Assembly (NCBI GenBank): GCA_900708905.1
Contig: CAADRB010000001.1
Span: 1,955,792-2,019,791, forward strand
Length of the DNA: 64,000 nucleotides
Source: Hymenolepis diminuta
Lineage: Eukaryota > Platyhelminthes > Cestoda > Cyclophyllidea > Hymenolepididae
Direction of reading: 5' to 3'
Shown: positions 22,601 through 35,400 of the stretch, piece by piece
Position numbering within the stretch: the first letter of the stretch is position 1
Layout of the letters: the number at the start of each line of letters is the position of its first letter
The notes under the pieces: generated by a model
What the model was told of the DNA's origin: nothing
Seen by the model: the letters and a program-made list of their open reading frames with translations, nothing else
The model's database searches: none
Program-made: the position numbers and the translations under genes

Positions 22601-25600
22601 CGATTAAGATAATTGTGTTCTGTTTCCCAAGCGGTGAGTATAAAAATTGTATATGTGCGTCAGGTGTACTTCCAATCGTATGTTTTACCTCTTCATCACA
22701 TAATTTGAGTAACTCCTCTTGAGGCACGGTGACTCGTTATCAACTCCTTATTTCTCCCCCAAAATTAATGTAATTCACATACAATATATTAAAGTGTGAT
22801 ATTGTCAAGACATCCTCTCCGGAATTAGATTATGCTGTTTTGTAATGATCAATGTATTACAAGAAAGGTATTTCAAGCTATACTATTTTGTTTTACTTCT
22901 ATATTAATTTAATGGACACCGTCCAATCAAACCAGCTTTACTCAACGAACTCATCTACCATCAAAACTTAACTAAGTTTATCACTTAAATTAATGAAAAG
23001 AGTATTTCTTAGGAAATTATATATTAATTTTTTACTTGTTTGTAAAACTAATTGACCATTGACCCACTCTTTCGAAACTCAGGAACCATACAATGATAAA
23101 TTTCTCGTATTAATACTTTTTATACATTTAGGCTCCTACCATCTCTATGTTTACCATAACAATGTCGAGAAATGTGACGGCGTCCCAGCAAACGTTGATT
23201 GGGACTTTGCCCAAAAGGAACTGGCAAAGAGTGAGGGCATTGACCAATTGGACAAGACAATGGATGAAAATGGTAAGATATCAAAGACTTTTTTATCGGC
23301 ATTGGCTTTAATTACATGGGCATTTTTTTCAATTTGCACTGATCATAAAGGGAAAATAATAAGAATGAACTGAGCTACCTTTTGAAATTTGGGTAAAAAC
23401 GAATGACATTTCCAAAGAAATTATTTTGCTTTTAACTTTTGCATAAATTAGTTCAGCGTATTAAGTTAAAAATTTGCAAGATAGCATCCTTTTGTTCAAA
23501 ATTTAAAATTTTTATTGTTCACTTTATAGTTTCTAAAGGAATGATTGTATTTATACTTTTGTTACATTTTTAATTGATTAACTGAAGTGAATCCAAGTTT
23601 TGGGCAAAACACTTTCATTTTACCATAGAATTACCTATAAATTGTTCAAATATTTGTTATCGTTTTAGATCGAAGTATCCTTCAACAAGAATTGATTGAA
23701 TTATTGCCAATGCTTCAGGAGGTTAATTCCATTGCCAAGGAGATGAATAAAGAGAGAACATTTGATATAATTCTTCTACCTGGACTGCTTCAACAAACAG
23801 TATACGGCCAGCATAAGGCAACCAAGTAACGTATTTTTATTCAGCCGTAATACAATAATAAATACATAATTCTGTATTCAAGTCAGTTGGGAAAAGTGTT
23901 TTCCATCACTCCTTTTGATCAAAGAAATAGCATTCTGGAACCTCAATAAAAGGACATTTATATTCTGATATCCTTCTGCTTGGTGCTATTAGGAAGTGGG
24001 ACTAAATATTCTAATATGCAAGTGTGTATCTATGATTATCACATTCAATATCAAATCAAATTGTAGGAACTGTGGTCTGATAAGTCTTCATTAAAGAACA
24101 TCCTATATAGATTGTAGGAATTAATGAACCAGAACAGGTGAGATTAAGCGGCCAAGTGCCTTATGACCAAAATCTTCTGTCTCAGCAGGAGCCATAAAGA
24201 TGAGTAAATGACCTGATCCAGCCAACGCCCGCTCTTCTCCCACACGGTGAGCTAGTGTTTGTGCTTCCGTTTGGGTTAGCAAGGCTGTTAATTCTTCATT
24301 AGTAACGAGCTTGTCGTCCTCACAATAAATATTGACACTAACGTTTAGGAATTCTCTTTGAATTCCACTTCCTCTTTTCCCCATTCATTTCTTTTCCTAC
24401 TTAACTCTTGATCCCTCATTTTCGAAATGCTGTTGCAATTTGTTAGTCTTTTTGAAGATCAATAGTTTTGTAAGGAGATTTCAAGCCTAACTTGATTTGT
24501 CAATCAAAGCAGCTTTACCTAGGAATTATAACTACCTTAAGCGACTTAATTTATTTCTTAAGTGCGGCTCTTATTCACATTATGTTACTACTGTTCCGAA
24601 GTCTACTGGTTCCTTCATTCTACTCTAATTAACACATTTTATATTTTAGGTTGGTTGTCCGAATGAAGTGCACGAAGACAGGACATACGTGGATGTGGGA
24701 ACGAGGAAAATTCCTGAGCCGGCGATTCCTCATTCAGGTAGAGTTTTGTTTTTTCTTAATTTTCTTGGTTCTATAGGTAAGGATTTTTAAATTACACCCT
24801 TTCTTCGTGTTAAATGACTTCTCATTTACTGTAAACAACTTAGCAGTTTGTCTACTCATCCTTATATCTAAATGGTTCTTTTGATTTAATCAGGAATACA
24901 CTTTCTTGAAAAGTTTAAAGCAGCCGATTAAACAGGGAAATACTTTATAATTAAACAGTTAGTAAAATTTTACGTAGGCTCAAATAAAGCAAAAGAAATA
25001 ATGAAGACATCTTCATACTTTTTGGATCGAAACTAGTAAATATTCAATGAAAGTCACAAATCCTTCAAGATATTTGAGGAATTAAAAGTGCATGCTACTG
25101 ATCTTGATAGAGATTTTGTGTTATTGGTTTTTCTCTTTGACTCATCAAATAATAACAATGAGGGCAGCCTTTCATTGGTCAGTATACCAACTCACAAATG
25201 AAAATATTTGTTTTTAAGTAGAAAGCTGCTTTGACATTATTAGACAGATTCTTTAATCATTAAACGAAATCTGATTTACATAAATTTAACTATTTCTAAA
25301 TTCATTTTACCGAAGGAAATATATCAATCTTTTGAAGACGGTTCTGCTGCACGTAATCCAATTAAACAAGAGAATGATCCATTTTGGGAGCCTCTCGAAC
25401 CACTTTTAGTGGGATTTGCACCCGCATTTCTGCAGTCACTGTCATACGGTCTTGACTATACAGACAGACTGCAGATCAGTGACCTTGATGGTCAGTCAAT
25501 TGGAAAATTGGCAGTAAGTCTACAGCCCTGTCTGGCAACCGGTGAATTTCCAGATGGAGAAAATCGGGAAGGTCTCTTTGTTGAAGATCCGAAGAAGTTA

Positions 25601-27620
25601 CTTGGAAAACCGTTTTACTTCAACGTAAATTTTCTATTATGTTAATTCAAGCTTTGGGTGTGATTTTAACTTTTCTTCCACCTTTTCATTTTTAGGTTGG
25701 AGTTAGTAGAATAAGTTTGCCGGGACTACTGCATGGAACAAAGACCTCACTAAGATACAGTGTTTATAAGGAGCTGAAGCCGACCATTATTCGATTAGAT
25801 GCTAGTCAAATGCAGGGACATAGTGGAAAACTAGATATCTCGCATAATCGTAAAATCAACTTTAAAAAAGTGACCAATGAGCTTTTGGCATATTTTGAAA
25901 AGGAGTGTATTGCCTTTCTGGTTTACATTGATCAGGGAAATACGGATAACTTGGATAACGAGTCTAAAATACCCGTAAGTTATTTGTTCTTCAGTTAACG
26001 TTTAAATCTCCAGCTCACTTTTCATAGTCTCTGTATCCTCAAAATTCCTAACAGTTAGGATAATTTAGTCTAAGTGCTTTTTTTGCAGTTATCGGCATCG
26101 GAGACAGCGGCCAAGCAAATACGACGCGGTTCTATTGCAGTCGTGAAATCAATAGATCTTAAATTCCGCAATTCCATGAATCGTAAATTAGATGAAAGAA
26201 GGGCTTCTTCCAACACAATAGATAGTCGAGATGAACACTTGAAAGTGAGTTCTTATTAGTCAATTTTTCGGATTTGGTCAGTGAATTCATAGTGCTGTAT
26301 AGTCGAACTGAAGTAACTGTATCAGTAATTCAATACGCAAAATGAATTCACATAACTTCGGGTTCTGCATATTTGTTAAATAAAAACCTTTTACGTCTCC
26401 CTATCATTAACTATTTATTTTAAATATTTCATTTCACTCATAGAAACTGTATAATAAGTGGTCAAAAGTAACGCCGTCTCCGAAAGCATTTCAGGATCTT
26501 CTTAGAGAGCTTGAAAACCTTTTCAAGAACATCCCTGCTAAACCGAACACTCACAAGGTATTTATTATTTTGACATCTGAAATCATTTTCTTCTATTTAT
26601 CATCAAGCCTGTTAAATGAGCACATTGGTTGAGTGTTTATCCATATTTTTATATACAAGTTTGTTGGCAAATAACTACTAGGTCCACATTGGTGAGTGGC
26701 ATTTAATAATCACACTATTTTAAAATTGATAAGGGTAGAATTAAAGATAAAATATTATTAAAATATCAATATTATCAAAACATAGATTCTGTTATATTGA
26801 CACATGCTTAAGCTAATTTCAAGTCTGACAATTTTGACCGGATATTAAAAGAACACCCCTTCATTTCTAAATGTTTATCTCGAGAATAAAATGTAATTTT
26901 ACCGATTTATTTGTTATTATTGACATAATATGTTAACTATGTTAACTAATGATTAAAAATATGGATCCATTTAAAACCAAACACCAGTGTTGAAAGTTGG
27001 GAATCATAAGTCCATATGTCATAATGATTATCGATTTATTAACCGTGTTTCGACATTTTGTTTGATCGATGTCAAAATCGTCTCTTTGGTGACATTGCTA
27101 TATACTTATGTATTGGATATACTTCCCATACTTATATTTAACCCAAAATATAAATCACAAATTGTTGTCTGGAATTTGAAAAATCTGTGAATCACACAGT
27201 ATTCTGATGAAATACTTTGTTGGACCATAAAACAAACTGAATTATTTGTTGATAATAATAAGCCAATCATCAACCGTTGATAAATATCCAACATTTTGCT
27301 TACCATTTAACATATAGTAAAATAGTCCAAACATCATTTATCAGAAGGTAAAATAAATTTAAAATTTTCGATTTTTACACAGATCCACGATATTGCGGAA
27401 GTCGATGAAGATGAAGAGTATGAAAAGGTTCAATTTAATCAACGATTTTATTATATTTATGTTGAATGTATCACATTCAATATTTTATTTTGGTTGATTT
27501 TATCTTGACTTTTTTATCGTTAAGAGTACCAAGCAAAGTGGAACTTCGAAAAAAAGAAATCCCTTCGGCTTCGCAACGGTTAAGCAGATAGAGTTAACCG
27601 ATGATCGTTTTAAACAGTAA
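16641..27620 (+). CDS. Kinesin-3 motor protein, KIF28P/KLP-6-like (first exon not found)
   Basis: Plus-end microtubule motor. Exons: 16641-16750, 16895-17144, 17227-17293, 17333-17519, 18056-18205, 18294-18391, 19315-19397, 20980-21130, 21715-21799, 21841-21944, 21989-22141, 22243-22477, 23132-23272, 23669-23825, 24650-24737, 25316-25624, 25696-25974, 26089-26244, 26444-26557, 27383-27427, 27525-27620. All join in phase, giving about 1019 codons to a TAA. The motor has [14 protein letters not shown], the P-loop GQTGSGKS, switch I NATSSRAH and switch II DLAGSE. An FHA domain and a KIF1-type C-terminal region follow. The unusual GVCVPDGP and [19 protein letters not shown] wording fits the KLP-6/KIF28P branch better than KIF1A/unc-104. 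The initiator exon lies upstream and must end in phase 2. One intron (17520-18055) has a GA donor. An AATAAA stands 46 bases after the stop. Confidence 0.9.
18392..19314. other. Kinesin intron, 923 bp
   Basis: This intron lies between the exon ending VLASVIS and the one beginning ALAEKKK. It contains the tRNA-like relic and nothing else I can name. Confidence 0.7.
18832..18885 (+). repeat. tRNA-like relic, possible SINE remnant
   Basis: A GGTG-loop-CACC hairpin with TAATGGCCAA in the loop (A-box-like) is followed by ACGGG TGCGAAA CCCGT (T-arm and B-box-like). At 54 bases it is too short for a tRNA and has no proper anticodon arm. It lies in a kinesin intron. Confidence 0.35.
19398..20979. 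other. Kinesin intron, 1582 bp
   Basis: The exons join across it in phase (AG|C). A minus-strand open frame at 20079-20342 has no motif. Nothing else is recognised. Confidence 0.65.
21715..23272 (+). other. Kinesin neck coiled coil and FHA domain
   Basis: Exons 21715-21799 and 21841-21944 encode charged heptad-like sequence ([30 protein letters not shown]). The next exons give an FHA domain: YLNAEKIIIGREG, then [11 protein letters not shown] and KVNGTTL, corresponding to the conserved GR, S-x-x-H (here N-x-x-H) and NG positions, ending [12 protein letters not shown] domains bind phosphothreonine peptides and are typical of kinesin-3. Introns 21800-21840 (41 bp) and 21945-21988 (44 bp) are micro-introns. 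Confidence 0.88.
24121..24384 (-). CDS. Nested antisense open frame in a kinesin intron, product unknown
   Basis: An 87-codon frame from ATG to stop lies wholly inside the kinesin intron 23826-24649 on the opposite strand. It is richer in GC than its surroundings and its composition is protein-like: [20 protein letters not shown], then [11 protein letters not shown] and GRLISPVL. I do not recognise the family and see no signal peptide or membrane segment. It could be an intronless nested gene, a retrocopy fragment or one exon of a longer gene. No convincing polyadenylation signal follows. Confidence 0.3.
   Translation of the reverse strand: MGKRGSGIQREFLNVSVNIYCEDDKLVTNEELTALLTQTEAQTLAHRVGEERALAGSGHLLIFMAPAETEDFGHKALGRLISPVLVH
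24650..26557 (+). other. Kinesin-3 C-terminal KIF1-type region
   Basis: The exon 24650-24737 reads [20 protein letters not shown]. It joins [10 protein letters not shown] and then [20 protein letters not shown], the DPFWxP block found in KIF1/KIF28-type tails. The following exons hold a C2-like stretch ([20 protein letters not shown]). The tail ends in a Lys/Ser-rich segment without a PH or PX domain that I can see, in keeping with the shorter KLP-6/KIF28P class. Confidence 0.8.
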
Positions 27621-27665
27621 AACTAATGATCTCTTTTAAATTTCAGAAAGTGCTGAGACGAAAAA

Positions 27666-27671
27666 AATAAA
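27666..27671 (+). terminator. Polyadenylation signal of the kinesin
   Basis: AATAAA occurs 46 bases after the kinesin stop codon. Confidence 0.5.
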
Positions 27672-29405
27672 CAAAGTGCTAAATTTCCGGAGTCTGTCTT
27701 AAAATTGGAATCAAAATTCTTTTGAAATACTTCGCCTCTAAAGTGTACTCTGTTTGTTGTGATCTGTTTTGTGGTGACTTGTTTCCTCCTGTTTTCTGTG
27801 AATGAATAGTATCATAGCACTGATTTTATCTTTAAATATACATTTTATTCAGGCCCTATTCGTATAAGCAGATTTTCCACTTTATACATGAAAACACTTT
27901 GCTAAACATGAAGATTGAACAACATATGATTTTTCATCTTCATACTTGATGGGAAATTGATTACTCGGCATCATGTGAAGGTTAAAAAAAATCGTTCTCA
28001 ATAATAGTGAATAATATTGGTTTGATTTGATTTCATATAACTGTGTCGAGACTATGAATCGAAAATTCAATAAAATTAGAATACTTTATTTTGAACCTAC
28101 AGAAAGTAATTACTAGTCATCTATGGCGAGCACACTGGCGTCTAGATGAATAAGCAGAGTGATACACAACGAAGCCAAATTGAGCACACATTTTTTGGTT
28201 TTATTTATGCTGATATCCAACGACGGATGAAAGTGCTGATTGATTTGGGATTCTGACAACGGGTCGTCAACATAAAGCTGCAGAGTCTAAGTGCTTTTGA
28301 AAGTTGAGCAATACATGTGGGGTGATCTCTGTCAAAGTAGAGTACAGGTGCATTCTGACTCGAGCACAGAGACAGTCTAGACAAATCGTTTACATTATTG
28401 GAGCAGTCATTAACTACATTCTCCTATAATTAGTCTTGCTAAGACGTTAATAATGTAAGCCACTTTAGAGTTACTATACACCTGTCTTATCTTTCTCTCT
28501 GAATCTGAGATATCTGGTGACGGATATATCATGGTAACATAGCTAGATCTCCTAGCAATACAAGAGCGAACAACTGGACAATTATAAAAATTTCGAATAC
28601 AAATAAAATGTAAAATAGTAATATAAGCATTGTTAAATTACAAAGTTAATAATAAAAGTGAGTCATATATAGTTTAACACCTTTGTAATAGTGTAAAATG
28701 TATTCATCTTGTGTCAATATCATTTAATCGAGTTAAGCGAGCTAAAAGTATTCAAGAAACGAGACACTATGAAGGAAAATCAAACAATAAACGGAAATTT
28801 AATAAAAAATTTGAAATAAATTTAATTAAAACAACGAAATAAGGCATTACTAATATTATGTCTATATAAATTTATATAATTACATAATGAACATTAACAA
28901 GTAACCATGCACAATAATTTCAGCAAACTTATGACAGATTTTTAGATGCATCAATGCATTAAGCATATGTTTTATTTAATTATGCATTATATTGTGGGAG
29001 AGCTTACACAGATAACATTAAAGTAGCCGTTACAGATACCGCTGCTTTTGAGAGTGTGAGTAGTGTTGGGGTTGCCTCATTCTGCGGTTGCTAATTGATT
29101 TTCTGAATATTATTTGGTAAATATATAACTACTTTCAGTTGATTTATATCTAAGTTTTTCGCTATTGATGCGGTTTTGCATTTAAGGGATTGAGAAAACG
29201 TAGTTGTTACAATAGTTTGATTCTTTATTAATATAATATCATAGCATATTTTGTATTTGGTCTAAAATGAAGCTCTTAGATAGGATTTTACTTGCAATTA
29301 AGGTAGTGGAATTCAAACTTCTTTATTTTTAGATGCTGGGTTGTTTTAGTCGTCTCTCTATAACACGATCATTTGTTTCTGTTCCATAATTTATTTCACG
29401 AGAAG
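27672..29405. other. Spacer between kinesin and the ZNRF-like gene
   Basis: About 1.7 kb of AT-rich sequence with no open frame of note. It should contain the promoter and 5' untranslated region of the ZNRF-like gene, but no element can be named. Confidence 0.6.
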
Positions 29406-32400
29406 ATGGGCTTACGAATAAGCAGTAATCGTTATGATTCTTCTGATCTCTCATCCGGTCGTCTCAGTCCTCACACACATCAACAGCATCGTCGTTCCCT
29501 GTCCCCAGGTTCAGGCGCTCCCCGCACCAGAAGTCTTTCTCAGCAGCATGCAACAGGATTGTCTGATGAGTCAGTATCTCACCGTTCGAACCGCCAACGC
29601 CCAAGTGGAGGAGGTCACAATCAGCATCATCATGCCAGCGCTGGTCATGCTGTTCCTCCTGTTGTCATGTTTGATCGTCTCATCTCTGAGATTGAAGCCA
29701 GTGGTGGAGTTATTTCACCCGATGATCCCCGGATTATGCGATTAATGCGCGCCTATCGATACTCAGATTCTGGTGAACCAGGCGTCAGAGCTCGTCCCGC
29801 ATCTGTTATGGATGTAGAGAGCCTCTTAGCTGCTGCGGGCCTTGAAGGAAGTAGTAGCAGGCCACATCGAAGTAGGCGAGGCCAAGGCCGTCAACGGATT
29901 TCGGCTTCGACCTCGGCGACGAATGGGGATGATGATATGGAGGAACGATTGGCGGCTGTTAGAAGGCAAGTCCTTCTCTCATTGGCTGCCGCTTCTTCAT
30001 CTTCACCCAATGTGCGACGTCAATGGCCCGATAACCTCTTTCTTCTCACTGGTAAGGATCATTTTTAACTGTAATATTTCTTTAAAGTTGTGGATTTAAT
30101 GTTTGTAGTCCTTGGTATTTTACAGTTTTCTTCTAAGTAGCAAGGAGTGTCTTTATCTTGAATTTGGTCATTCTGACTGATAATATGTGAAAGTGCAAAT
30201 ATTTTGGATGAGGGATCTGTGAAAAATATTTTTATAACCGAGTTAAGGCGTTGGTTTTAAGTTTCCTCACTCACTCTTGGGGAAAATATTGGTAGATTCT
30301 TGGATTTGGCGTCGTCTAAAAACTACTTATTATTAATTCCTCTTTATTTATGTTTTGTGCTTTGAATCATCCTGAAATCTAGCGTAACTTTTTAAAATAG
30401 TACAATGGAAGATGGTGGCTTGATTTTTTTGGTCTTTTAACTCGGTTGAAGCCCTGACTAGTAAAGTGTAAGGGTTTAGCTTCAACAGTCCTTTTTTCAT
30501 CCTAGGACTGTTGGTAGGATCTTCAACGTATCTTAGTGTAGAAGGGCTTGGTGATGGTTCTTGTTAAACTCGATAAACTTCCAATATCTGTTTGTTCTAG
30601 TATGCGATTCGTTTTTCACGTTATAATCCATCTTTTAGGAAGCATTTAAAATAAACACGTACATCGCTAAATGTAGCCTACTTTTTATTCAATAGGAATG
30701 CCTTTTGGATTTCCTTTAATTCTTTTCATGACATTACATTAACGCCTTAACCTGTGATTTTTTGAGTTGGTCACGCATAAAATTTAATCTAATTGCAAAA
30801 TATGCAAACTGTTCGTGTCAAGGCTGATTTGAGTTTATCGTTAACATCTAAAGCTAATTGAACCATGCTCTTTAAGGATGTACTCTCGTTTCTTTCATAT
30901 ATTTTTTTGACTTATTTTTTTCAATTCTACGCCACATAAAATGTCCAACAGACTGAGACGCAATGCAAGACATGGAGCTGGTAAATTCGGTTTTTGTGTG
31001 TGCTTGAAATGCTTTTCAACTACCCCCATTTACTCCTTTCTAAGAGCTTATTATAATTAATTTCTACTTTCTTTTGTTCAAATTACTGTACGATAGTACT
31101 AAACAAATTACTGCTTTGCCAAACCCCACGCAGTTTTCTGGTTCATTTATGACTTGCATTTAACTGTTTTTTTCCCTTATCTTTTTTACCTTTTTTATTG
31201 CGTTCCCTCTGTATAAATTTTCAATTTCTGTGATTATGTCTTATGATTAACCAAAATATAGTCTATAGATGAGACTTGGGAGGAATATTTCGCTGCCATT
31301 AATAATTTTTTGTTCGTTAGTTAAGATGCCCGTTTGTTTCATTTTGTGGTTTATAATATATTTCTCCATCCTCTGTGTCGGCTTTTATCACAGAATACAT
31401 AGGGTAGTCTTTTTTGTAAACTGTAGGAAAGAATGACTTTTAAAGATTCGGTTAAGTTTCTATGCGTTTATGGTTCAATTTATACTTTTAAACACCCGGT
31501 AACTGTTAAAAGCATACTCAAGTGAGAGGATTTCTAACCTTTATTAACCCATAGTGTATCGCACTAAAATAGACTTGCTGTTATTTAAATTTAAGTCGTC
31601 TATTTTGGCATAGGCTTTACGTTTCTAAACATCTTTATCATAAAAATATGAGAAACAGACAGAGGCTGTGGCATATTTATTATAATGGAGAAGTGACCAT
31701 TTGCAATAGCATTAGGTTCGATTTGATGGAGTTAGATAAACTGGACAAATCTGTAAGCACCATAACGGGTCAAAGTTATATATGCAGTAGGTATGAAAAT
31801 TAGGCAAAGCGATACACAAATTTGGGTGACGATTAATTGTAGTTAAGAGACGAGAGTACTACAAGTTAACCATCCTTGTCGTTTTTATTGATAGTTTATT
31901 TTTTTCCTTTCATTTAATGAGATAGTCATTTGCTTATCATAAAGTTTGCACTTCATTGAGTTATTTCTTGATTTATTCGTATATGCAGAAGAATCTCAAG
32001 CTCTTTATTTGTGTCGGCATGTCTGCGGTATCCCCCTCACACCCCAATCTCTTTGCTTCATTTTGGAGCAGATTTTTTTCTCATGCTTATCGCGCTCCCA
32101 TTTATGATTTATGCATGCGAATTGTTTTTACTTCAGTCTGCTCTATATGTCCCAATGTGTGTATCTAAATAAATCATCGCTTTTTATTTGCATTATCTTC
32201 CGTCTCTTGAGTTATATCTGACAAATTTATTTGTTAATTTCAACTCATCACTAGCGAATGTGAATTATAAAGTGCGTTTCTGAAATTATTGATTTTTCTC
32301 TAAATACGGATTCTTGGGCTATATATATATGTTAAGAGAGGGTAACAGCGTAGATGATCAATTGTTATACTTTTTCTGATCAATGAAAGAAGCACTCATA

Positions 32401-35400
32401 TATTGTAGGTTTTCTATAATATAATATTTCGATCCTTTCATCTCGCGTTACCTTTCTGTCGACTTTTAAGTTTTTACGGATGATTCTCATTTCTTTCCGG
32501 GCACTTTCTCAGCCATTGATTCTTTGATCAAAATGCCGTTTCATTTATATTAAATGTTTAGTCATTGAAGTCTATGAATTCTTTCTGAATTAATTTTAAG
32601 TTGTAGGGGAAACTTTCGACGTTAACTTTCCATATCATTGAAAAAATAAATCGTAACGTCCCTTTTTCTTTCCCAGCCAGTTACATAAACTTTGTTTTTT
32701 TTCATTAAACAGCAGTTTTGCTCAGTTTTAGAGCTAATTTATTTCCTAAATTATAAATAGAAATTTTAGCTTCCTGTGGTGGATGGTTTCTTACGAAGTT
32801 GAATGTTATGACGTCTATTCAGTAGTAAAAATCGTAACAGATGTATGAATTAGCCATAGAAATGTGTGGCTCTCGAAATGTATATTACTTAAGGAGGGGA
32901 TAATATAATTTGTATATTTAATTCCCGAACTGTAAAATTTTTAGTTTGTTTCCTGTCGTAATTGAAAATTTTTGACCTATGGTATCTGGGGTTGTTATCA
33001 TCGGATGATTCGCCCACGCATTTGACCACTACGCGACCTCTCGGATAAATTTAAAAATCCGTTTAGCATGTTTCATGAGGTTTTCCTTTGTTTCAAATCA
33101 AAGTAACGATCACGATAAGGTGGGCGTATTTTTATTTGTTCATGTCGCAGTCTTATTTGCTTGCTTAAATAAATATTCTCAGAGCCTAGGCGTATCACAG
33201 TTTGATTTATGAGCTCCCCTTGATGTAGTTTTATTTATTGGTTTTAGTAATGTTTGCTCTACTGCCGCTTTTGTAGATGAATTGAAATCATTACACTCTA
33301 TCAGTCTATATCACATGTTTTATTTTCACTTTATTTACAGTTACTGTGTAATGTATAGGAGACTATCCCTAAGGTTCCTGAAAGAAAACATCTTGATTGC
33401 ATCGTATTTTAGTGTTTCGTTACATTACAAGCGTCAGAGTTAGAGGACAATCCAAGAGTTTAATATATCCAGAATCCAGATGTGTGGGTATCATTGACTG
33501 GATTTTAATAGAGGTAGTGTACTCCTGGATCTTTGATACGATTTGCTCTTCTAGTAAATGACCGACACTTAGAGTTTCTAAGTAATTATTCTAGTGGCAA
33601 ATACAAACTGATCATACTTGAATTTCGGAACAAGGAACACGTTCGTAATATAGGTTGTTTGTGTCGTGTATGTCTTACGTGTTTAATGTAAAAAATTCAT
33701 TCTAACTAAAGGTAATTAAAAATGAAAAATAATGAGTCTCTTTGGTGAATTACCTAGGCGAAATAGAAAACGTACATTAGTTGTTATATAATCTTCTACC
33801 GTAACCTTAATGGGTCTGTTTAACATTATTTAATAGTTAGATTGCAGCTTGTCTCTGACAAGTTATTTAATGTCTCTAAAATTTGCTAAAATGTATTTAA
33901 ACTTCTCTGCTTAATTTCATCAGGATCGGTAGGTGAGTATCGCCGTTGGCAATAGATTGTCGCTCTTTTAAATGACTATATTTGCAAAGTCGAACCATGT
34001 TTAGCCAGTCTAGTTTCCCTTTTCTACTCTGCTTTAACTGAATTAGGTTGAGGGAAGATACCTAAAACCACTGGTATGATTAACTCGCAGTCTACGCGCC
34101 TCCTATTAAACATAGTTAATCAGTGTGGTTGACCGTCCATGTCACTGGATGTGCATTGATAGGTATCAATCTGACCTCTGACTTCAAAACTAAAAATAGG
34201 TGGAATTTTGAAGATGTTTTTATCCAGAGTTTTAAGGAAGTCTTAAATTTTGAGAGTCAATTTTTTCTTTGTTATTTCAAACCTGTTTGTTCACATTTCC
34301 TATTGTAAAAAGTGAGAAATCATTCGAATCTCGGTAAATGGCACTTCTACATTTATTTACATGAATTTAGGGTCAAAAGAATACTTGTTCACAAGCATTC
34401 AAATTATTCTGTAAGCGAAGTATGCTGTCACATGTTATCCTATCCTACTTGTTCACAAGCATACGAATTGTTCTGTAAGCGAAATATGCTGTCACATGTT
34501 ATCCTGTTCATCTGGAGAAGGAGGGGTAATAATGGTTTTATTGTTCGGCTCTGTTGGTAATTTAGTAATTGCTTATCATTTTATTTCTTTTTTTTTAACT
34601 ACTCTCTCGTACAGTCTTATACGCTCCTAGGCCACCGAGTGGATTTGGCTTTGCATTATCTCTATTTTAAATGGTTCGGCAAAAAATATAAAATCTTTCA
34701 AGCATATTTCCAGCTTTCTTTTTGGACAGAGATTGCATCTTTACATTACTCCGTAGCAACCCGTGGTGTGGCTGTTAATTTCTATTGTTATGTGAAGCAT
34801 AATCAGGCGTCATGTATATAAATTTGCCTGATATGATGTTAGCGATGATAACTTTTATTAAAAAAGAATCATAGCAATCGTACGTTTAGGGACTGGTTAG
34901 GTTGGCAGGGCTTTATCGAAGAGATGTTGAGGAGCATACTGTGAGATATGGTAGCATATTAGTCTGTACAGTTGACCAGGCCTGATTAGTGCCAGCTTGG
35001 TGATTCTGTGTTGGCGAGTATGTATATTCTGTCGTCGATATCGTAGCATTTAATGTTTTTGTATGCAAAATTGGAGGTCATGAGTTTAATACCTATCAAT
35101 GCAAATAAATAATATCAATGTGATATCTCTAGTTAAGTCTGGTTAATAAAGGAAGTGATAAAATGAGATTACATAATACTCCTTATCTATCCAACATGAG
35201 TGTTGGAAAACACTTTCCTAGATGGGCTTGAGAGTTAAAGGTTAAACGCCATTGATTTGACGTGATTTTAACAAGGTCATGACCTCTTTACCGATGCTTG
35301 CCAATAAGAGATTCGTACCCATATGAATATAAGGTGAATCAGAGGATTTTGTAACTAGAGCACTTTTAATAAGAATGAATGATGAAAAATTTCGCCGTGA

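Noticed and set aside
29560..29600. Hammerhead-like CTGATGAG
   Set aside because: It lies inside the ZNRF coding exon, and the partner GAAA core and stems are absent.
29434..29745. Overlapping plus-strand frames in the first ZNRF exon
   Set aside because: They are shadows of the long Ser/Arg/His-rich frame that joins the zinc-finger exon in phase.
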